A stretch of DNA of 9,496 nt from assembly GCA_946886865.1 (NCBI GenBank), contig CAMPJI010000089.1:1-9496 (forward strand), in the 5' to 3' direction. The notes beneath the pieces were generated by a model. That model was not told the DNA's origin. It made no database searches and was given only the letters and a program-made list of their open reading frames with translations. The stretch's first letter is position 1; every line of letters starts with the position of its first letter. The translations under genes and the position numbers were made by a program. This document shows positions 7,389-9,496 of the stretch, in pieces. This stretch comes from an uncultured Lysobacterales bacterium. Its GTDB lineage: Bacteria > Pseudomonadota > Gammaproteobacteria > Xanthomonadales > Xanthomonadaceae.

Positions 7389-7416
7389 GCGGCGTGGCAT
7401 GCATGCCCGACGCCGC
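7389..7416 (+). repeat. Nested inverted repeat between 6S RNA and the terminator
   Basis: GCGGCGT (7389-7395) pairs with ACGCCGC (7410-7416) and encloses a perfect 12-base palindrome, GGCATGCATGCC (7396-7407). RNA from here could fold as one bulged hairpin. It lacks a T-tract. Possible roles are 3'-end processing or protection of a longer 6S precursor, or a protein-binding dyad; neither is shown. Confidence 0.45.
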
Positions 7417-7426
7417 TTCCATCACG

Positions 7427-7457
7427 ACAGCGCAGATCCTGCGCTGTTTTCGTTTTT
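7427..7457 (+). terminator. Intrinsic terminator between ssrS and fau
   Basis: ACAGCGCAG (7427-7435) and CTGCGCTGT (7439-7447) form a perfect nine-pair stem with a three-base loop, followed by TTTCGTTTTT. This is the strongest intrinsic terminator in the window. It lies about 50 bases beyond the mature 6S end and 55 bases before fau, so it should end most transcripts from the 6S promoter and leave only read-through for fau. Confidence 0.88.
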
Positions 7458-7512
7458 CAGATCCTGTCTTCGGCCGACGAGCGGGCGGCCCCGGTTGCAT
7501 GGTTCAGGCGCA

Positions 7513-8127
7513 ATGAATGACGACGGCACCCCGGGGGATCGTTCCGCCCTGCGTGAGCACCTCATCGCCAAGCGACGCGCCTTGGGTGTTGCTGCACGCA
7601 TCGGCGCAGCGGAAGCGTTGGCGCACCGCTTGCTCGCTCTCCCGTTTGCCCCGCGCACCGGTCACGTGGCCGGCTACTGGGCCACCAACGGCGAGATCGC
7701 TTTGCATGCCTGGCAGGTACAGCTGCCCGATGCATGCCGCTATTGCCTGCCGGTCCTGCATGAGAACGGTTGCCTGCGTTTTGCGGCGTGGCGCCCCGGG
7801 GAGCCACTGGTATCGAACCGCTTCGGCATTCCGGAACCGGACGTCGGCCAGGATGCACTGCTTGAACCCGAGGCCATGGCCCTGGTGGTCACGCCGCTGG
7901 TGGGGTTCGACCGAACCGGCCAGCGTCTGGGAATGGGTGGCGGCTGGTACGATCGCAGCTTCGCCTTCCGGCGCGCGCAGGTCGCACCGCCCTGGCTGGT
8001 CGGCGCCGCGTTCGACGAGCAGGAAGTCGATGCGCTGGCGGCCGAGTCCTGGGACGTGCCACTGGACGCGACCTGCACGCCGATGTACGCCCACGTTTTC
8101 CGCACTGACCCCGTTTCGATCCCATGA
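7513..8127 (+). CDS. fau: 5-formyltetrahydrofolate cyclo-ligase
   Basis: A 204-residue cytosolic enzyme (5,10-methenyltetrahydrofolate synthetase, YgfA family) that uses ATP to convert 5-formyl-THF to 5,10-methenyl-THF, returning stored folate to one-carbon metabolism. The N-terminus has the basic helix ALREHLIAKRRAL, then GYWATNGEIAL with the likely folate-binding E61, the block RFGIPEP, and the ATP-loop signature RLGMGGGWYDR at 138-148. The end (WDVPLD with the MYAHVF tail) is also typical. ATG 7513 is chosen because the upstream in-frame sequence runs through the terminator; a second ATG at 7517 is out of frame. Only a weak CAGG precedes the start. The gene follows 6S RNA as in E. coli and overlaps the next gene as ATGA, so fau, the EVE gene and rpiA look like one operon. 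I find no clear promoter of its own. Confidence 0.95.
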   Translation: MNDDGTPGDRSALREHLIAKRRALGVAARIGAAEALAHRLLALPFAPRTGHVAGYWATNGEIALHAWQVQLPDACRYCLPVLHENGCLRFAAWRPGEPLVSNRFGIPEPDVGQDALLEPEAMALVVTPLVGFDRTGQRLGMGGGWYDRSFAFRRAQVAPPWLVGAAFDEQEVDALAAESWDVPLDATCTPMYAHVFRTDPVSIP

Positions 8128-8597
8128 CCCGAACCCGACGCCGCTACTGGCTGATGAAGTCGGAACCCGACGCCTTTTCCATCGACGATCTACAGCGCGT
8201 GGGCACCGAACCGTGGAACGGCGTGCGCAACTACCAGGCGCGCAATTTCATGCGCGACGGCATGCAGGTCGGCGATGGTGTGCTGTTCTACCATTCCAAT
8301 ACCGCCGTCCCCGGCATCGCCGGTACCGCTACGGTCGCCAGCACGGCGTATCCAGACGACACGCAGTTCGATCGGAACTCCGATTACTTCGACCCCAAGG
8401 CGACGCGCGAGGAGCCGCGCTGGTTCCTGGTCGACGTGAAGTTCGAGCACAAGCTGTCACGCACGATTCCCCTGGAAGAAATCAAACGACACGGCGAGCG
8501 GCTGGGTGAGGAGTTCGCGCTGATCAAGCGTGGCAGCCGCCTGTCGGTTTTCCCGGTGTCGGCCGACCAGTACAAGTTCCTCCTGTCCCTCGAATGA
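8124..8597 (+). CDS. EVE domain-containing protein
   Basis: A 157-residue single-domain protein of the EVE (PUA-like) family. The opening YWLMKSEPDAFSIDDL is the family hallmark, followed by WNGVRNYQARNFMR (31-44) and GVLFYHSN (51-58), which build the small barrel and its pocket; the C-terminal part includes IPLEEIK and GSRLSVFPVS. Related domains (YTH, ASCH, PUA) bind modified bases, and EVE domains are thought to recognise modified cytosine or similar marks in DNA or RNA. The ligand here is unknown. The ATG overlaps the fau stop as ATGA, and rpiA begins 18 bases after its stop, so it is co-expressed with metabolic genes rather than with any restriction enzyme. Stand-alone EVE genes in such housekeeping operons are common in proteobacteria. 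Confidence 0.94.
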   Translation: MTRTRRRYWLMKSEPDAFSIDDLQRVGTEPWNGVRNYQARNFMRDGMQVGDGVLFYHSNTAVPGIAGTATVASTAYPDDTQFDRNSDYFDPKATREEPRWFLVDVKFEHKLSRTIPLEEIKRHGERLGEEFALIKRGSRLSVFPVSADQYKFLLSLE

Positions 8598-8615
8598 GCC
8601 TCTCGGGAAATACGC

Positions 8616-9278
8616 GTGTCTGAAGCCAAGCGCCTGGCCGGCGAAAAAGCCATCGAATATGTCGAAGACGGAATGATTGTTGGCGTGGGCACCGGCTCCA
8701 CCGTCGCCTACTTCATCGACGCGCTTGCCGGCATCAAGGAGCGGATCCGCGGCGCGGTCTCCAGCTCCGATCAGAGCACTGCGCGGCTGCGCGGGCACGG
8801 TATCGAAGTGCTGGAGCTCAACGACACAGGGGCCCTGGCGCTCTATGTCGACGGGGCGGACGAGTGCGACCCGCACAAGCGCCTGATCAAGGGCGGGGGT
8901 GCTGCACTCACCCGCGAGAAGATCATTGCGGAAGCCAGCGAGCGTTTCGTCTGCATCATCGACCCGGCCAAGCGGGTGGACGTGCTGGGGCGCTTTCCGC
9001 TTCCGGTCGAAGTGATTCCGATGGCGCGCAGCCTGGTGGCCCGTCACATCCTCGCGAAGACCGGCGGCCAGCCGGTCTGGCGCCAGACACCCGAAGGCCG
9101 GGGCGTGGTGACCGACAACGGCAACGCGATCCTGGACATCCATGGGTTGTCGATCACGGATCCGGTCGCGCTGGAGTCCGAACTCAACCAGATTCCCGGT
9201 CTCGTAAGCGTGGGCCTGTTCGCCCGTCGCGGTGCGGATGTGGTGATCGTGGGTGGTGATCCGCCGCGGGTGCTGTAG
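8616..9278 (+). CDS. rpiA: Ribose-5-phosphate isomerase A
   Basis: A 220-residue cytosolic enzyme that interconverts ribose 5-phosphate and ribulose 5-phosphate in the non-oxidative pentose phosphate pathway; E. coli RpiA is 219 residues. The phosphate-binding loop [16 protein letters not shown], the AVSSSDQST segment, the catalytic region YVDGADE (D79, D82), [12 protein letters not shown] (K92, E101), [11 protein letters not shown] and the C-terminal GLFARRGAD are all present. GTG 8616 is chosen because it matches the family N-terminus and has GGGA about seven bases upstream. A short insertion (TPEGRG) precedes GVVTDNGN compared with E. coli. It is the last gene of the fau operon and is followed by a terminator at 9315. 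Confidence 0.97.
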   Translation: MSEAKRLAGEKAIEYVEDGMIVGVGTGSTVAYFIDALAGIKERIRGAVSSSDQSTARLRGHGIEVLELNDTGALALYVDGADECDPHKRLIKGGGAALTREKIIAEASERFVCIIDPAKRVDVLGRFPLPVEVIPMARSLVARHILAKTGGQPVWRQTPEGRGVVTDNGNAILDIHGLSITDPVALESELNQIPGLVSVGLFARRGADVVIVGGDPPRVL

Positions 9279-9314
9279 CGCTCAGCCCACGAGCATTAGC
9301 GGCTTTCAGTAACG

Positions 9315-9340
9315 ACGGCGCCCGATGTGGCGCCGTTTTC
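9315..9340 (+). terminator. Intrinsic terminator after rpiA
   Basis: ACGGCGCC (9315-9322) pairs perfectly with GGCGCCGT (9329-9336) around a six-base loop and is followed by a short T run (GTTTTC). It sits 36 bases after the rpiA stop. On the other strand no T-tract follows, so it acts for rpiA and not for the rRNA operon. Confidence 0.8.
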
Positions 9341-9406
9341 ATTGGGCGCTGTCACGCCGTCGGCGGCGTTTGCTGTCAAGCGGGATCACGCGGGGTTTCG
9401 TGTCGC

Positions 9407-9445
9407 CCAAAAGAACAAGGCCGGCCCCTTTCGGGAACCGACCTT
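9407..9445 (-). terminator. Terminator of the rRNA operon
   Basis: On the minus strand AAGGTCGGTTCC pairs with GGGGCCGGCCTT (12 pairs, three of them G-U) around a CGAAA loop, followed by GTTCTTTTGGG. It starts about ten bases after the 5S 3' end, the normal place for an rRNA operon terminator. Confidence 0.85.
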
Positions 9446-9454
9446 GGGTGTAAA

Positions 9455-9496
9455 TGCCCAGCGATGACCTACTCTTGCATGGCTTAGGCCACACTA
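9455..9496 (-). rRNA. rrf: 5S ribosomal RNA, 3' end only
   Basis: Read on the minus strand, the last 42 bases are the conserved 3' third of 5S rRNA: TAGTGTGG, then CATGCAAGAGTAGGTCATCG, then CTGGGCA. The 5S gene is the last of an rRNA operon whose 16S and 23S genes should lie beyond the right edge. The exact 3' end may differ by one or two bases. The style fits a xanthomonad-like gammaproteobacterium. Confidence 0.93.

Noticed and set aside
7154..7516. Open frames across 7131-7516 as small proteins
   Set aside because: They coincide with 6S RNA and its terminator, have no ribosome-binding site and no recognisable motif.
9354..9370. Second hairpin after rpiA (ACGCCG, TCGG loop, CGGCGT)
   Set aside because: Short GC stem without a T-tract; the terminator just upstream already accounts for transcription end.

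Overview
The window is a GC-rich gammaproteobacterial chromosome segment, dense with housekeeping genes. Gene content, GC-biased third codon positions, frequent GTG starts and the 5S rRNA tail suggest the Xanthomonadaceae/Lysobacteraceae (Lysobacter, Luteimonas or Xanthomonas-like). The family assignment is inference from gene order and protein style, not from a database match.

Layout, left to right. Bases 1-1785 hold a minus-strand pair: pepP (Xaa-Pro aminopeptidase, C-terminus cut by the window edge) preceded by a ygfB/UPF0149 gene. Bases 1786-1989 are a divergent control region with a weak promoter on each strand and an inverted repeat between them. Bases 1990-6525 encode one very large inner-membrane c-di-GMP protein: signal peptide, about 14 beta-propeller repeats, Y_Y_Y domain, transmembrane helix, two PAS domains, GGDEF and EAL. 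Next come a short ZapB-like coiled-coil gene (TIGR02449 type) and zapA, joined by a GTGA overlap. They are followed by the 6S RNA gene ssrS, an intrinsic terminator, and then fau (5-formyltetrahydrofolate cyclo-ligase), an EVE-domain gene and rpiA in a tight run closed by a terminator. The right edge holds the 3' end of a minus-strand 5S rRNA and its terminator, so an rRNA operon converges on rpiA.

The backbone pepP-ygfB / zapA-ssrS-fau is the same divergent arrangement known from Escherichia coli. Two features depart from that order. A 4.5-kb c-di-GMP sensor gene sits between ygfB and zapA, and a ZapB-like gene is coupled to zapA. The genes cover peptide turnover (pepP), second-messenger signalling (the sensor), Z-ring assembly (zapA and its partner), growth-phase control of RNA polymerase (6S RNA), folate salvage (fau) and the pentose phosphate pathway (rpiA).

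I see no prophage, insertion sequence, CRISPR array, toxin-antitoxin or defence island. The parts most worth testing are the sensor's architecture, a possible leaderless promoter for the zapB-like/zapA pair, and the terminator separating 6S RNA from fau.
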